From positions 3,016-67,015 of the forward strand of contig JANRKY010000229.1 in the NCBI GenBank assembly GCA_033763135.1: a DNA stretch of 64,000 bases. Reading direction: 5' to 3'. The DNA comes from DALYLB01 sp033763135. GTDB lineage: Bacteria > Acidobacteriota > Blastocatellia > RBC074. Below the pieces are notes generated by a model that did no database searches, was not told the DNA's origin, and worked only from the letters and a program-made list of their open reading frames with translations. Shown here piece by piece: positions 24,601 through 34,100 of the stretch (its first letter is position 1; each line of letters begins with the position of its first letter). A program made the position numbers and the translations under genes.

Positions 24601-27599
24601 AGAATCGCATCCACCCGCGCGCGCGAGGTTTCGAAATAATCGACCGCCGTCGACCAGACGACGAAATCGTCCGATGAATAGAGGTCTCGCGCTTCGAACT
24701 TTCCATTTTCGCCGGCGCTGCGAATGATGACGGTCCAGCGAATGCCGGTCACCGCCAGGTCGAGTTCGCAGGGCCTTCCCCAGCGATCGCGAAGCGCGTC
24801 GAAATCGAGCCCGCTCCGCGCCATCTGCTGTCGGAAGAGAAGCGGATCGAGCGTCGGGGCCGCTTCGCGATCGAGAAACTCGCGCTGAAATCGCGCAATG
24901 CGATCGCCGATCGGCTTGAAATACGGCCGGCTCACGGTCATCGCCACGAAATCGTCCGTGGTGCCGCGCTTTTCGTCGGGCCCGCCGCTGAAGATCTTCA
25001 GGACATCCATTTCGCGCTCGATCGAAAACGTCGCGTGATACGGCGCCCCCCAGGGATCGGCCAGTTCATCGAGGCGCTTGCCCGCGGCGCGCAAAACACG
25101 GTCCAGCGACGCATCATCGATCGGATATTCGCCCGTCTTCTGATACGTCTCGTCGAGAGCGGTTTTGAGCGGATCGAGTTCGGCCGCGATCGCCTTGCCG
25201 AAGACGGCGCGCGCGTATTGATTTCCCTGCCCGCCGATCACCAGCCGCGGCTCATAGCCATCGTCGTGAAACAGCGCCTCGGCCACGAGGTCGAGCCCGG
25301 CGGGCAACGGTTTCGTCATATCGAGCTTTCTCAGCACCGGCGTCGAGACGCCCGCCAAGGCCCCGTATCGGGCGAAATAGCTGCCGAGATAATCGAAATA
25401 GCCGCCGCCCCCGCTGAACTCGCGATCGGTTCGCGCTCGTTCCTCGACGGCGCTGTCGATCACCGTGACGCCGACCGCGCTCTCGATCGGGCGCCCCTCG
25501 GGCGAGAGCATGCGAAAACTGGCGCGAACCTCCTCGCCGGGACGATACTCGGCGCGATCCAGTTGCGCCGTCAGCCGCAGCTCCCGATCCCGCGGGAAGA
25601 TCACCTGACGCCGGGCGGGCCGAATTTCGCGCGCGCCGGGCGCCATGTCCGCCGTGATCGTGAGTACATCGACGAACTCGCGGCGCCCGGGAATGACGAC
25701 GAACGCGCGGCCATTGCGAATTCGCACGGGCTGCGAATGGAGCGTCTCCAGGTCGCGCGACAGGCTGAGAATGACATCCGCGTTCGCCTCGGTCGAAACG
25801 AGCTGGATTTCGATCGGCTCTCCCGGGCCATAGATGCTCTTGTCCGTCTCGATGCGCATCAGCCCCTGGCCATGCTCCCACAATGTATTCTCAAGCCTTC
25901 CGGTCGCGCCCTTTCCATCGCGGGCGGCCAAAACGAGCGCGACCTCCTTCTCCCAATCGCGAAGCCGCAGCCCCGCGACCTTCGCGACGCCGTAGCGATT
26001 GGTCCGGACCGTCCGCAGCGGCTCTTCGATAAATTCATCGCGCGAGGCCCGGACGGAATCGAGGCCGACCTTCTGCCCGATCGCGACCGCGCACGAAGCC
26101 GGCGTTCCGTCGGCGTACGAGGTCGAGACAAAGAACCGCACCGGCAGGCTCTTCGTCTGCTGATTCCCCCCGATGACATAGACGTGAATGGCGTCCCGCG
26201 TCACGCGCAGGTCGAAGCGGCGCTGCTCGGTCCGGCCGGTCGTCTCGTCCGTGAAATAGGCGGCGTAGGTCCGGTCGGCAAAGCGGCGATACGACTCTTC
26301 CTTCAGATCCTGATGCGCGTCGAAGAGGTCGATCCGCGCGACGAACCGCCCCGCATCGTCCGTCTCGCCCTCGTATTTCTCGGCCTCATCGATCTCCCAC
26401 TTCTGCTGGCGATAGTTCCACTCGCGTTCGCGTTCGCGCACGACGCGCACGCGGCCGCGTTTGACGGGCCGACCGAAAAGATAGTCGGCGCGGATCTCGA
26501 CCTCCGCGTTCTGCCCGGCGAGATAGAAGGCGCGATCGGGCTTTGCCTTCACCGCGAAGTTCGGCAGGTCATAGCGGCTGATGCGAACGCGCAGTTCGCG
26601 CTCCCCGCCCCGATCGTCATCCTCGAAATCGGCGCGAATCGTGTATTCGCCAAGGCGGGCGTTTTCGGGAATCTGCCAGTCGATGCTCGCGATGCCGAAG
26701 CGCGTGGTCGTCGCATCGGCGCGGAACTGCAGCGTGCCTTCAGGATCGGTGACGCTGAAGTTCAGCTTCGCCTTCGCGATTGCGCGCCGCATGAAATCAA
26801 AGGCGAGGCTCCGGACGTGCAGCGTCTGCCCGGGCTGATAGATCGGCTTGTCGGTCGTCAGCATCAGGTCGGTGGGGCCGAGATGGTCGCTGTTCAGATC
26901 CTCTTCGACTTCGTGTCTGAATTCGCCGCGAACGCCCGCGAACTCGACCTTTCCATCGAGAATCTCCACATCTCGCGGCAGGTCGAAATCGAGCGCCACG
27001 TGGCCGCGCGCATCGGTCAGGCCCGCCGCCTTGAACTCGTCCCGCTGATCGTTGTCGAACGCGAGCCGGGCGGTGATCGCGACGCCGCGCACCGGCCGCA
27101 GCGTGATCGGATGAACGGCGCGGACGTGCGCGCGATAGCGCTTTCCCGGATACGGATAGGCCGAGGCCAGCACGTGCAACTCGAAGAGATCCGGCGTGAT
27201 TTCGGAGAGCGCAATGATGCCTGTGATGGTCGCGCCCGCTCCCGCATCGGGCGCGACCCGATATCGCAGCCGTCGCCACAGCGCTTCCTGGTCCGACGAC
27301 GTCTTCAGCGGCAAGGGGATCGTGACCGCGCTCGCGCCGGGCCGGATCGATTCGCGGCGCTCGGCCATGGCCTCCACGCGCCCCTTCGGATCGAGCCATT
27401 CGAGGCGAACCATCGCCTGCGCGACGCGCCCCGTCAGGTTCTCGACGGCAAGCGCGACGCGGGTCTCTCCCTTCTCCAGCCGGACGCGCGTCGCGGACTC
27501 GTCCACGCGCATCCCGCCCTCCACCGCCCGCGCCCCGCCCGTCTGCATCGCGGCGGCCAGCAGACACAACAATCCCAGACCGAGCAACCGATGTCGCAT
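21639..27599 (-). CDS. Bacterial alpha-2-macroglobulin family protein with thioester and inserted modules
   Basis: 1986 residues with an N-terminal signal peptide (RLLGLGLLCLLAAA) and no lipobox seen. MG-type beta domains fill the first ~750 residues. The thioester motif GCAEQ is intact (C1493 to Q1496) within an alpha-helical thioester domain (~1460-1780), followed by a receptor-binding-like C-terminus. Bacterial A2Ms trap attacking proteases in the periplasm. Unusual inserts lie between ~815 and 1115, where three DPWG/DRWG/DAWG segments followed by a GGPDE or SGADG and a DDF motif resemble the C-terminal part of GspG-like pseudopilins. A carboxypeptidase-regulatory domain (GVVIDPTGAAIAGASV) follows at ~1130-1220. 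Start ATG 27599 has GGAGG. No penicillin-binding-protein partner gene is adjacent. Confidence 0.85.
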   Translation of the reverse strand: MRHRLLGLGLLCLLAAAMQTGGARAVEGGMRVDESATRVRLEKGETRVALAVENLTGRVAQAMVRLEWLDPKGRVEAMAERRESIRPGASAVTIPLPLKTSSDQEALWRRLRYRVAPDAGAGATITGIIALSEITPDLFELHVLASAYPYPGKRYRAHVRAVHPITLRPVRGVAITARLAFDNDQRDEFKAAGLTDARGHVALDFDLPRDVEILDGKVEFAGVRGEFRHEVEEDLNSDHLGPTDLMLTTDKPIYQPGQTLHVRSLAFDFMRRAIAKAKLNFSVTDPEGTLQFRADATTTRFGIASIDWQIPENARLGEYTIRADFEDDDRGGERELRVRISRYDLPNFAVKAKPDRAFYLAGQNAEVEIRADYLFGRPVKRGRVRVVREREREWNYRQQKWEIDEAEKYEGETDDAGRFVARIDLFDAHQDLKEESYRRFADRTYAAYFTDETTGRTEQRRFDLRVTRDAIHVYVIGGNQQTKSLPVRFFVSTSYADGTPASCAVAIGQKVGLDSVRASRDEFIEEPLRTVRTNRYGVAKVAGLRLRDWEKEVALVLAARDGKGATGRLENTLWEHGQGLMRIETDKSIYGPGEPIEIQLVSTEANADVILSLSRDLETLHSQPVRIRNGRAFVVIPGRREFVDVLTITADMAPGAREIRPARRQVIFPRDRELRLTAQLDRAEYRPGEEVRASFRMLSPEGRPIESAVGVTVIDSAVEERARTDREFSGGGGYFDYLGSYFARYGALAGVSTPVLRKLDMTKPLPAGLDLVAEALFHDDGYEPRLVIGGQGNQYARAVFGKAIAAELDPLKTALDETYQKTGEYPIDDASLDRVLRAAGKRLDELADPWGAPYHATFSIEREMDVLKIFSGGPDEKRGTTDDFVAMTVSRPYFKPIGDRIARFQREFLDREAAPTLDPLLFRQQMARSGLDFDALRDRWGRPCELDLAVTGIRWTVIIRSAGENGKFEARDLYSSDDFVVWSTAVDYFETSRARVDAILAAHFRATAEFPENESQLRAVLERGGLPASAYRDAWGNAWRALFSNRFRYADRAVISYDNLQSAGQPKSQMKPVTQRINFILLRSSGADGRPESPDDFTLAEFSRVYSERTGQDSAAKPLAGGTIQTGDAGALSGVVIDPTGAAIAGASVRATNLATGQTHQVRTEEAGDFLIRNLSAGRYEVRCESPGFKAMIVVDVPVQSQTMTTLNLTLDVGTVSEAVAVTGAGAEMQTEANSMMAAQVADLPGNGRGAAGLAKLAPGAQLAMRSDSSTPRLREHFQETLVWRPMIETDRHGRAVATFKLADNITTWKMKVVGSTADGEIAVAEKEFAAFQPFFAEHDPPRVLTEGDEISLPVVLRNYLPRPQTVEAVMKPESWFTLLGPARKRAEIAAGDAARVLFDFRAAASIRDGRQRVTAIGVEAGDAIERPVNVHPDGEEVTQAASAVFADAGAMELFIAENAIPGSSRAELKIYPNLLAHALESIEGILQRPHGCAEQTISTSYPNVMALRSLRGQDERAPEIAAKARRYAQRGYERLLGYRGEDGGFSYWGFGESDLALTAYAVRFLTDARPFVAVDEEVVEKARQWLIKNQQPDGRWIARFWGREEDSRRTALQTAFVARVLAIDAAAGAKLDPARAAALKRALDYLARRAEEIDEPYLIASLALALLDAGDRPAAEKPLARLRSLAREEAGGAYWNLETNTPFYGWGLAGRIESTALVVKALRQAGTKDDELANRGLLFLMRNKDRYGVWLSTQATINVLDALVSLNDARGDMADAGGQAEIFVNGRRLAAIALPPADRLSSPIAMDLGALLTPGRNRVEIRRSGNAARATAQLVETHYEPWTNASAARREALRPGAASALRLSVQFDKSTAAIGETVTCRVTAERIGHRGYGMLLGEIGLPPGAEVDRASLERAVKEAGWDLNHYDVLPDRLVVYLWPRAGGTDFSFTFRPRYGIRAQTAPSTLYDYYNPEARVALAPVRFVVR

Positions 27600-27749
27600 A
27601 CGGCATCCTCCGATTCGCTGTTTTGTTCGTGTCCCAGCATTCGCCGCGAGCCTGACCGGGAAGCTCGCCGCTCTGATTTTGGTGATGATCGCGGGAAACC
27701 GAATCGCCTCCCGCCAGCTCAGGAACGCGCCGCCCCATCCGCCTTGCGC

Positions 27750-27782
27750 AAAAAAAGAGGCTCCGTCGCCGGAGCCCCTTTG
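27750..27782 (-). terminator. Intrinsic terminator of the TonB receptor gene
   Basis: On the minus strand, GGCTCC-GGCGAC-GGAGCC followed by TCTTTTTTTG forms a 6-bp GC stem and a U-tract, 23 bases past the receptor's stop codon and before the A2M gene. Confidence 0.85.
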
Positions 27783-27804
27783 AGTCGCGTACTGCGCGTT
27801 CGCT

Positions 27805-30800
27805 TTAGAAGTGGAACTTCAGGGCGAACTCGATGTTGCGCGGCGGACTGACCACGCTCGTGATGCGGCCGAACGTGTTCAGGTCGCTGAAGTTGCGATT
27901 CGGCGGCCCGAAGCTGGGCGTGTTGGTGAAGTTGAAGAACTCCGCCCGGAAGTCGAAGAAGCGCGACTCCGTCAGGTGGAACTTCTTGCCCAACCCGAAA
28001 TCCCAGTTCACATAGCCCGGCGCGCGCAGGATGCCGACGCCGGAATTGCCGAGGCTTCCCCGCGCGGGCAGGGCGAACGCCGCGACGTTGATCCAGTTGT
28101 CGATTGTCGGATTGTCGCGGGTCGGATCGCCGATCAGATTCGGTCGGCCGCCGCCGCGCGGGTTCTGGAGCGAGACGTCCGTCGCCTGCACCGTGACCGG
28201 GAATCCCGAGTGCATGCTCAGAATGCTGTTGAGGCCCCAGCCTCCCAGCACGCCATTCACGAAGGGATGCCAGTCCGCGCCGAAGCTGCGCCCCTTGCCG
28301 AACGGAACATCATAGGTGCCCGACCAGACGAAGTTGTGACGCGCATCGAAGAAGGCCGGCCCGTAATCCCGGCGACGATTGAAGTTGTCCGAAGGATACG
28401 CGCCCTGCGAGGCGACGCCGCCCGAACCGTAATAGCCCAGGTTGTCGGTCATCGTCTTGCTGAGCGTGTACGACAGCATGAACTCGGCCCCCTTGGTCAG
28501 CCGCTGACGCGCCGACACCTGCAGGCCATGATAGTTGCTGCGCGCCCACGAATCGGTGCCGCTGATGTTGGTCACGAGCGGCAGGACCGAATAGAGGACG
28601 CGACGCGTGTTGAGCGGCGCCCACGTCGTCGGATCGCCCGTTCCCGGAAGGGCCTGGTTCCAGTCGGTCGGCGCGACCAGGTGATCGGCCTTGTGGCCGA
28701 CATAGGCCGCCGTAACCGACGTGCTGCCCGACACCTGATACTCGAGCGCCAGGTTCCACTGCTGCGTGAACTGCGGACGCAGGTCCGGGTTCCAGACGCG
28801 AATCAGCCCCGAAGGAACGTTGCGAACGATCACGTCGGTGAAGCCCTTCGTGATCGTGCCCGCGCCCGTGGTCTGGTCATACGTCTGATCCGCTTCCGAG
28901 AAGAGCGGCGGATTGAGCGGCAGGCGCAGGTTCGACCCTGTGCCTTCCATGTACTGCGTGATGCCGTATCCGGCGCGCACCACCAGCTTGTTGTTGAACA
29001 TCGCGGGCGTCCACGCGAAGCCGACGCGCGGCTCGAAGCCCTTGTAGTACGCGTTGTAGAGCGCGCGGCTGTTGCCGTCGCGGCCGGCGAACAGCTGTTT
29101 GCCGGTGCGCAGGTCGAAGTTCGACTGCCGATCCTTGACCTCGATCACGGGCGAGGTGTACTCCCATCGCATGCCGAGATTGAGCGTCAGGTTCGGACGG
29201 ACCTTGAAATCGTCCTGGAAGAAGACGCCGATGCGATTCTGGCGGTGCCCCCAGGTGCCGCTGTTGCTGCCGACGCTCTTGTTCGAGAGCAGATCGAGCA
29301 GGAAGTCGGCGAACGGCAGGCCCGTGAAGCGACCGTCGTACGTGAAGCCGCCCAGCAGCCCGTTGTTTCCGGGATAGAAACGGTTCTGCTGGTACCGCTG
29401 CAACTGGCCGCCCATCTTGAAGGAGTGGCGTCCGCGCAGGATCGTCAGGTTGTCGCCATAGTGGAACGTGTTGGTCACGTTGTCTTCGTTGACGGCGCGC
29501 GTGCCGAACGAGACGCCGTTGCCGGCGGAAATGAAGGACAGGCCGGGAATCACCTGGCTCCCGGGAATGCCGGCCTTGGCGTTGAGATTGCCGACGCCCG
29601 CCCAATCGAAAAAGTCGCTGATGAAGACGGCGCGGTTGAATCCGACGCGCGCTTCATTGATGACCGTCGGGCTGATCGTCCGCGTCCAGTTGAGCGCGAT
29701 GTTCTGCGGACGCTGGAAGCTCTGCCCGGTGATGTTCACCGGCAGTGCGCCCTTGGTGCCCGCGTTGGTCGCGCGCTGGAACGAATAGCGGCCCGAGACG
29801 TTGTCGTTGCTGGTGGCGCGCCAGTCGATCTTGCCGTCGACCTGCGAGCTGCCGAGTTCATTGGCCGTCACAACGTCGATCAGGCCGACCGCCGTGCCCG
29901 CCTGCAGGCGAGTCGGAAGCGGATAGAGGCTCGGATCGGCAAACAGCGCCTTGGCGACCGGATTGACGATGCGGTTGGCGGGAATGATGTTCCCGGGGAA
30001 GCAGGCCGTGCGATCGGCCGTCGTGCAGGCGCCCGTCTTGAGCGGATCCCGGATCGGGGTCGTGAAGACCGACAGATCGCCCGTTCGCCACGCCGCCGGC
30101 GCAACGCCCGCGGCGCCCGCGCCGCCCGTGCGACGCTCGATTCCCTGATACGCCGCGAAGAAGAAGAGCTTCTCCCGGATGATCGGACCGCCCAGCGTTC
30201 CGCCGAAGATGTGCTGCCGAAACTTGGACTTGACGTTGACGTTGTTGCGCTTGTTGCCCCAGCTGTTGGCGTCGAGGGCCTCGTTGCGCAGGAACTCGAA
30301 GGCGTTCCCGTGGAACTGGTTCGTTCCGGCCTTCATCGTGGCGTTGACCGTCGATCCCGTCACGTTGCCGAACTCGGCCGACGAGTTGCTGGTCTCGACG
30401 CGGAACTCGGCGATGGCGTCGATATTCGGCTTGTAGCCGATGCGGTTGTCGATCGTCTCATCGACCGACACGCCGTCGAGCAGAAACGCGTTGCCCTGTT
30501 CGCGGTTGCCGTTGGTGTAGGGGCGCCCCTGTCCGAGGACATCGTTGAATCCGCCCGGATTCGGGTTGATCGTGCCCGGCACGAGCAGCGTCAGCTGCTG
30601 GAAGTTGCGGCCGTTGAGCGGCAGCGCCGCGGTCGTGTTGCCCGAGATCACGCCGCCGACGGTGATGTTCTCCGTCTGCAGCACCGGCGCGACGTCCGAG
30701 ACCGTGACGACGTCATTCACGCCGCCCACCTGCAGGGCCAGGTCGACGCGCGCCGTCTGGTTGACTTCCAGTTTGATTTCGTTCGAAACCAGTTTTTTGA

Positions 30801-31071
30801 ATCCCGAGGCTTCGACGTTGATCACGTACGCGCCCACGGGCAGAAAGGGAATTCGGTAGGTGCCCGAATCAGAGGTCTGGGCCGTATATTCGAGCTTCGT
30901 GCCCTGATTCGTGGCGGTGACTTTGACGTTGGGCAGGGCCGCCCCTTGCGGGTCGGTCACGGTGCCGGTCAGCGTCGCCGTGTACGTCTGCGCCGCCGCC
31001 CCGGTCCACGAAGTCATGACGACCCCGAGAACGAGCAGACAGGCCCAGAACGCTTTCGCTGTGGTCTTCAT
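27805..31071 (-). CDS. Oar-like TonB-dependent receptor with N-terminal carboxypeptidase-regulatory domain
   Basis: 1088 residues with a signal peptide ending near AAAQT. A carboxypeptidase-regulatory domain follows (~30-115, GTVTDPQGAALPNVKV). The plug domain contains LPLNGRNFQQLTLL and VNATMKAGTNQFHG, then a beta-barrel ends in EFALKFHF with a terminal aromatic, as expected for BamA-assembled outer-membrane proteins. This architecture is massively amplified in Acidobacteriota and is thought to take up large or polymeric substrates. The substrate cannot be deduced. ATG 31071 is preceded by GAAGGAGA. It stands alone, closed by the intrinsic terminator at 27750-27782, and is divergent from the sugar-acid genes starting at 31413, so co-regulation is possible. 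Confidence 0.9.
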   Translation of the reverse strand: MKTTAKAFWACLLVLGVVMTSWTGAAAQTYTATLTGTVTDPQGAALPNVKVTATNQGTKLEYTAQTSDSGTYRIPFLPVGAYVINVEASGFKKLVSNEIKLEVNQTARVDLALQVGGVNDVVTVSDVAPVLQTENITVGGVISGNTTAALPLNGRNFQQLTLLVPGTINPNPGGFNDVLGQGRPYTNGNREQGNAFLLDGVSVDETIDNRIGYKPNIDAIAEFRVETSNSSAEFGNVTGSTVNATMKAGTNQFHGNAFEFLRNEALDANSWGNKRNNVNVKSKFRQHIFGGTLGGPIIREKLFFFAAYQGIERRTGGAGAAGVAPAAWRTGDLSVFTTPIRDPLKTGACTTADRTACFPGNIIPANRIVNPVAKALFADPSLYPLPTRLQAGTAVGLIDVVTANELGSSQVDGKIDWRATSNDNVSGRYSFQRATNAGTKGALPVNITGQSFQRPQNIALNWTRTISPTVINEARVGFNRAVFISDFFDWAGVGNLNAKAGIPGSQVIPGLSFISAGNGVSFGTRAVNEDNVTNTFHYGDNLTILRGRHSFKMGGQLQRYQQNRFYPGNNGLLGGFTYDGRFTGLPFADFLLDLLSNKSVGSNSGTWGHRQNRIGVFFQDDFKVRPNLTLNLGMRWEYTSPVIEVKDRQSNFDLRTGKQLFAGRDGNSRALYNAYYKGFEPRVGFAWTPAMFNNKLVVRAGYGITQYMEGTGSNLRLPLNPPLFSEADQTYDQTTGAGTITKGFTDVIVRNVPSGLIRVWNPDLRPQFTQQWNLALEYQVSGSTSVTAAYVGHKADHLVAPTDWNQALPGTGDPTTWAPLNTRRVLYSVLPLVTNISGTDSWARSNYHGLQVSARQRLTKGAEFMLSYTLSKTMTDNLGYYGSGGVASQGAYPSDNFNRRRDYGPAFFDARHNFVWSGTYDVPFGKGRSFGADWHPFVNGVLGGWGLNSILSMHSGFPVTVQATDVSLQNPRGGGRPNLIGDPTRDNPTIDNWINVAAFALPARGSLGNSGVGILRAPGYVNWDFGLGKKFHLTESRFFDFRAEFFNFTNTPSFGPPNRNFSDLNTFGRITSVVSPPRNIEFALKFHF

Positions 31072-31412
31072 ATATCCACTTCTCCTTCTAGAGTAGAGGT
31101 TTATCCGTCCTGAAGCCCGCGGCTGAATTCTGCATCCAGTCGCGGCCTCTTTCCATCATCAACCACAGCAAAGCTAGTCTTGAGTTCAATCCAATCAAAA
31201 AAAAATGATTTCTGATTCTGGTTCCATCAATAGGTCAATCAATTGTTGAAGTATAGACAATCCCGCGAACGGGATCAAATGAAAGAAGTCCGAAGAGCGC
31301 CGGGCCGAAAGGCTCCATCGTCATCCTGGCCTGGGGCCTTCCTTCTCCCGGTCGATGCGATTTTGCGCCGGAGCGGTTCCCGTATTCGAAAAAAAATGGT
31401 ACACAGATTCGC
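31072..31412. other. Divergent intergenic region between TonB receptor and sugar-acid operon
   Basis: About 340 bases without a gene. The centre (31160-31260) is A+T-rich, with an A9 run near 31197 and several CAATCAAT/GGTCAATC repeats. Promoters for both directions must lie here, but no -35/-10 pair is convincing enough to call. The 31413 gene has no clear Shine-Dalgarno sequence. Confidence 0.4.
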
Positions 31413-32351
31413 ATGAAAACCACACCTGTGACGCTCGAAGATCTGCGCGGAGTCTTTCCGGTGCCGCCGCTGGCGCGCAAGCGAACGCCGGGCCGGGAGC
31501 TCGATTTCGAAGAGAACGACCGCATCGTCCGGCACATCGCGTCGGGAGGAATGACGCGATTTCTGTATGGGGGCAATGCGTTTTTGTATCACATCACGCT
31601 GGCGGAGTACGAGCAGCTGCTCGACTGGCTGACGGGGTTGGAGGACGGCTTCTGGGCGATCCCGAGCCTCGGTCCGTCGTATGGGCGGGCGATCGACCAG
31701 GCGGCGATTCTGCGCCGGCACAAGTTTCCGGCGGTGATGGCGCTGCCGTGCGCCGATCCGCGCGATGCGCGCGGGCTGGAGCAGGGGCTGCGCGAGATCG
31801 CGGACGCGGCCGCCACGCCGCTGATCCTCTATTTGAAGGAAGAGAACAATTTCGGGGCGGACAAGGAGGCGGGGCTCGATGTGGTCGCGCGCCTGGTCGA
31901 TGAAGGGATCTGCGTCTCGATCAAGTACGCCGTCGTGCGGCAGGATCCGCGCGAGGACGCCTATCTTGCCTCGCTGCTCACGCGCGTGGACGCCGGCCGG
32001 GTCGTCAGCGGCATCGGCGAGCGGCCGGCCGTCGTGCATATGCGGGACTGGAAGCTGCCGGGCTTCACGACGGGGTCGGGCTGCATCGCGCCGGCGCTGA
32101 GCAACGGCGTGTTCAATGAATGCGTCGCGGCCTCGTACGAGAAGGCCGACGCGCTGCGCGCGGAGTTTCTACCGCTGGAGGATCTGCGCGATGCGTGGAG
32201 CCCCGCGAAGGTGCTCCATTACGGAACGAAGCTCGCGGGCGTGGCCGAGACCGGCCCCGTGCCGCCGTTTCTCTCTTCGCTGAGCGAGGAGCAACTGAAT
32301 GAACTCGCGCCCGTCGCGGCGACCTTGAAGCGAAAGAACGAATCGTCATGA
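31413..32351 (+). CDS. Dihydrodipicolinate synthase (DapA/NAL) family protein, probable keto-deoxy sugar-acid enzyme
   Basis: 312 residues of the DHDPS/N-acetylneuraminate lyase superfamily: a TIM barrel that forms a Schiff base with pyruvate-type keto acids. Y140 in LILYLKEEN and K171 in VSIKYAV fit the catalytic tyrosine and Schiff-base lysine. The substrate loop reads LYGGNAFLYH instead of the GTTGE of true DapA, arguing against lysine biosynthesis. Its stop overlaps the start of the IlvD/Edd dehydratase (ATGA). That pairing is typical of oxidative pentose or sugar-acid pathways, where the dehydratase makes a 2-keto-3-deoxy acid and the DHDPS-like enzyme dehydrates or cleaves it. The exact substrate is open. 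Confidence 0.85.
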   Translation: MKTTPVTLEDLRGVFPVPPLARKRTPGRELDFEENDRIVRHIASGGMTRFLYGGNAFLYHITLAEYEQLLDWLTGLEDGFWAIPSLGPSYGRAIDQAAILRRHKFPAVMALPCADPRDARGLEQGLREIADAAATPLILYLKEENNFGADKEAGLDVVARLVDEGICVSIKYAVVRQDPREDAYLASLLTRVDAGRVVSGIGERPAVVHMRDWKLPGFTTGSGCIAPALSNGVFNECVAASYEKADALRAEFLPLEDLRDAWSPAKVLHYGTKLAGVAETGPVPPFLSSLSEEQLNELAPVAATLKRKNESS

Positions 32352-34069
32352 AACGAAAATCGCCCCAGGAACTTCGCAGCCATCGGTGGCTGGGCACGAA
32401 CGACATGCGGTCGTTCGGCCACCGTTCGCGCACCAAGCAGATGGGATATGCCGCCGAGGATTACGCGGGCAAGCCGGTGATCGCGATCCTCAACACGTGG
32501 AGCGATCTGAGCACGTGCCACAGCCATTTTCCGCAGCGGGTGGAAGAGGTCAAGCGCGGCGTCTGGCAGGCGGGCGGCTTCCCTGTCGAGCTGCCGGGGC
32601 TGGCGATCACCGAGATCTTCATGAAGCCGAGCCCGATGATGTACCGCAATCTGCTGGCGATGCAGACGGAAGAGATGCTGCGCAGCCAGCCGGTCGACGG
32701 CGTCGTGCTGATGGGCGGCTGCGACAAGACGACGCCCGGGCTGCTGATGGGCGCGTTCAGCATGAACCTGCCCGCGATCTATCTGCCGGCCGGGCCGATG
32801 CTGCGCGGCAACTGGAACGGACAGCCGCTGGGCAGCGGCTCGGATGTCTGGAAATACTGGGCCGAAAAGTGCGCGGGAAACATCGGCGATCGCGAATGGA
32901 ACGAGATGGAGGACGGGATCGCGCGATCGGCCGGCGTCTGTATGACGATGGGGACGGCGTCGACGATGACCGCGGTCACCGAGGCGCTGGGGATGACGCT
33001 GCCGGGCGCCTCGTCGATTCCGGCGGTCGATGCGGGCCATTCGCGAATGGCGGCCGCCTGCGGCCGGCGCATCGTCGAGATGGTCTGGGAGGATCAGAAG
33101 CCCTCGGATCTGCTGACGATGGAATCGTTCGAAAACGCCGTCACCGCCGACATGGCCATCGGCGGTTCGACCAATGCGATCATTCATCTGGTCGCGATGG
33201 CGGGACGCGCGGGCATCCGGTTCGATCTCAAAAAATTCGACGAGATCGCACAGCGCACGCCGATGGTCGCCAACATCCGCCCTTCCGGAAAATATCTGAT
33301 GGAGGATTTCTATTATGCCGGGGGCTTGCGCGCGCTGCTCGAACAGATCCGGGGCCTGCTGCATCTCGACTGCCGGACCGTCAACGGCGCCACGCTCGGC
33401 GAGAATATCGCCGGCGCGAAGGTGCATCACCCCGACGTGATCCGATCGATCGAGAACCCCGTCTCGGCGATCGGCGGAACCGCCGTGGTCTATGGCAATC
33501 TCGCGCCCGACGGGGCCGTGATCAAGCCGACGGCGGCCGACGAGCGGCTCTGGCGGCACACGGGCCGCGCGGTGGTCTTCAAGGATTACAACGACCTCAA
33601 GGCGCGCATCGACGATGAGGACCTCGATGTCGATGCCGATTCCGTGATCGTGCTGCAATCGGCCGGCCCGCTCGGCGCGGGGATGCCCGAATGGGGCATG
33701 CTTCCGATCCCGAAGAAGCTGCTGCTCCAGGGCGTGCGCGACATGGTCCGCATCTCCGACGCCCGGATGAGCGGGACCTCCTACGGCGCCTGCGTGCTTC
33801 ACGTCGCGCCCGAGAGCTTCATCGGCGGCCCGCTCGCCCTGGTTCGCGACGGCGACCGGATCGAGCTCGATGTTCCCAATCGCAAACTGAATCTGCTCGT
33901 CGACGACGAAGAGCTCGCGCGGCGGCGCGCCGCCTGGACGCCGCCCGCGAAGCGCTATGAACGCGGCTATGGCGCCCTCTTCGCCCAGCACGTCACGCAG
34001 GCCGACCAGGGCTGCGACTTCGACTTCCTGCACGCCGGGGCGGCGACGCCCGAGCCGGAGATTCATTGA
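32348..34069 (+). CDS. IlvD/Edd family sugar-acid dehydratase (L-arabinonate/D-xylonate dehydratase-like)
   Basis: 573 residues, the length of the arabinonate/xylonate dehydratase branch rather than IlvD of branched-chain synthesis. The N-terminus LRSHRWLGTNDMRSFGHRSR is typical of that branch. Iron-sulfur ligands C57 (DLSTCHSHF), C125 (MGGCDKTTPG) and C198 (AGVCMTMGT) are all present, so a [2Fe-2S] dehydratase is expected. It would convert an aldonate into a 2-keto-3-deoxy acid. It overlaps the upstream DHDPS-like gene by four bases (ATGA), giving strong operon evidence. Which aldonate is used cannot be told from sequence. Confidence 0.92.
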   Translation: MKRKSPQELRSHRWLGTNDMRSFGHRSRTKQMGYAAEDYAGKPVIAILNTWSDLSTCHSHFPQRVEEVKRGVWQAGGFPVELPGLAITEIFMKPSPMMYRNLLAMQTEEMLRSQPVDGVVLMGGCDKTTPGLLMGAFSMNLPAIYLPAGPMLRGNWNGQPLGSGSDVWKYWAEKCAGNIGDREWNEMEDGIARSAGVCMTMGTASTMTAVTEALGMTLPGASSIPAVDAGHSRMAAACGRRIVEMVWEDQKPSDLLTMESFENAVTADMAIGGSTNAIIHLVAMAGRAGIRFDLKKFDEIAQRTPMVANIRPSGKYLMEDFYYAGGLRALLEQIRGLLHLDCRTVNGATLGENIAGAKVHHPDVIRSIENPVSAIGGTAVVYGNLAPDGAVIKPTAADERLWRHTGRAVVFKDYNDLKARIDDEDLDVDADSVIVLQSAGPLGAGMPEWGMLPIPKKLLLQGVRDMVRISDARMSGTSYGACVLHVAPESFIGGPLALVRDGDRIELDVPNRKLNLLVDDEELARRRAAWTPPAKRYERGYGALFAQHVTQADQGCDFDFLHAGAATPEPEIH

Positions 34070-34100
34070 TTCGCGGAGGCTTCGACATATAATTCGCGTT

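Noticed and set aside
27811..31113. 1100-residue plus-strand open frame
   Set aside because: Antisense shadow of the TonB receptor, with Arg/Ala/Val-rich translation and no start signals.
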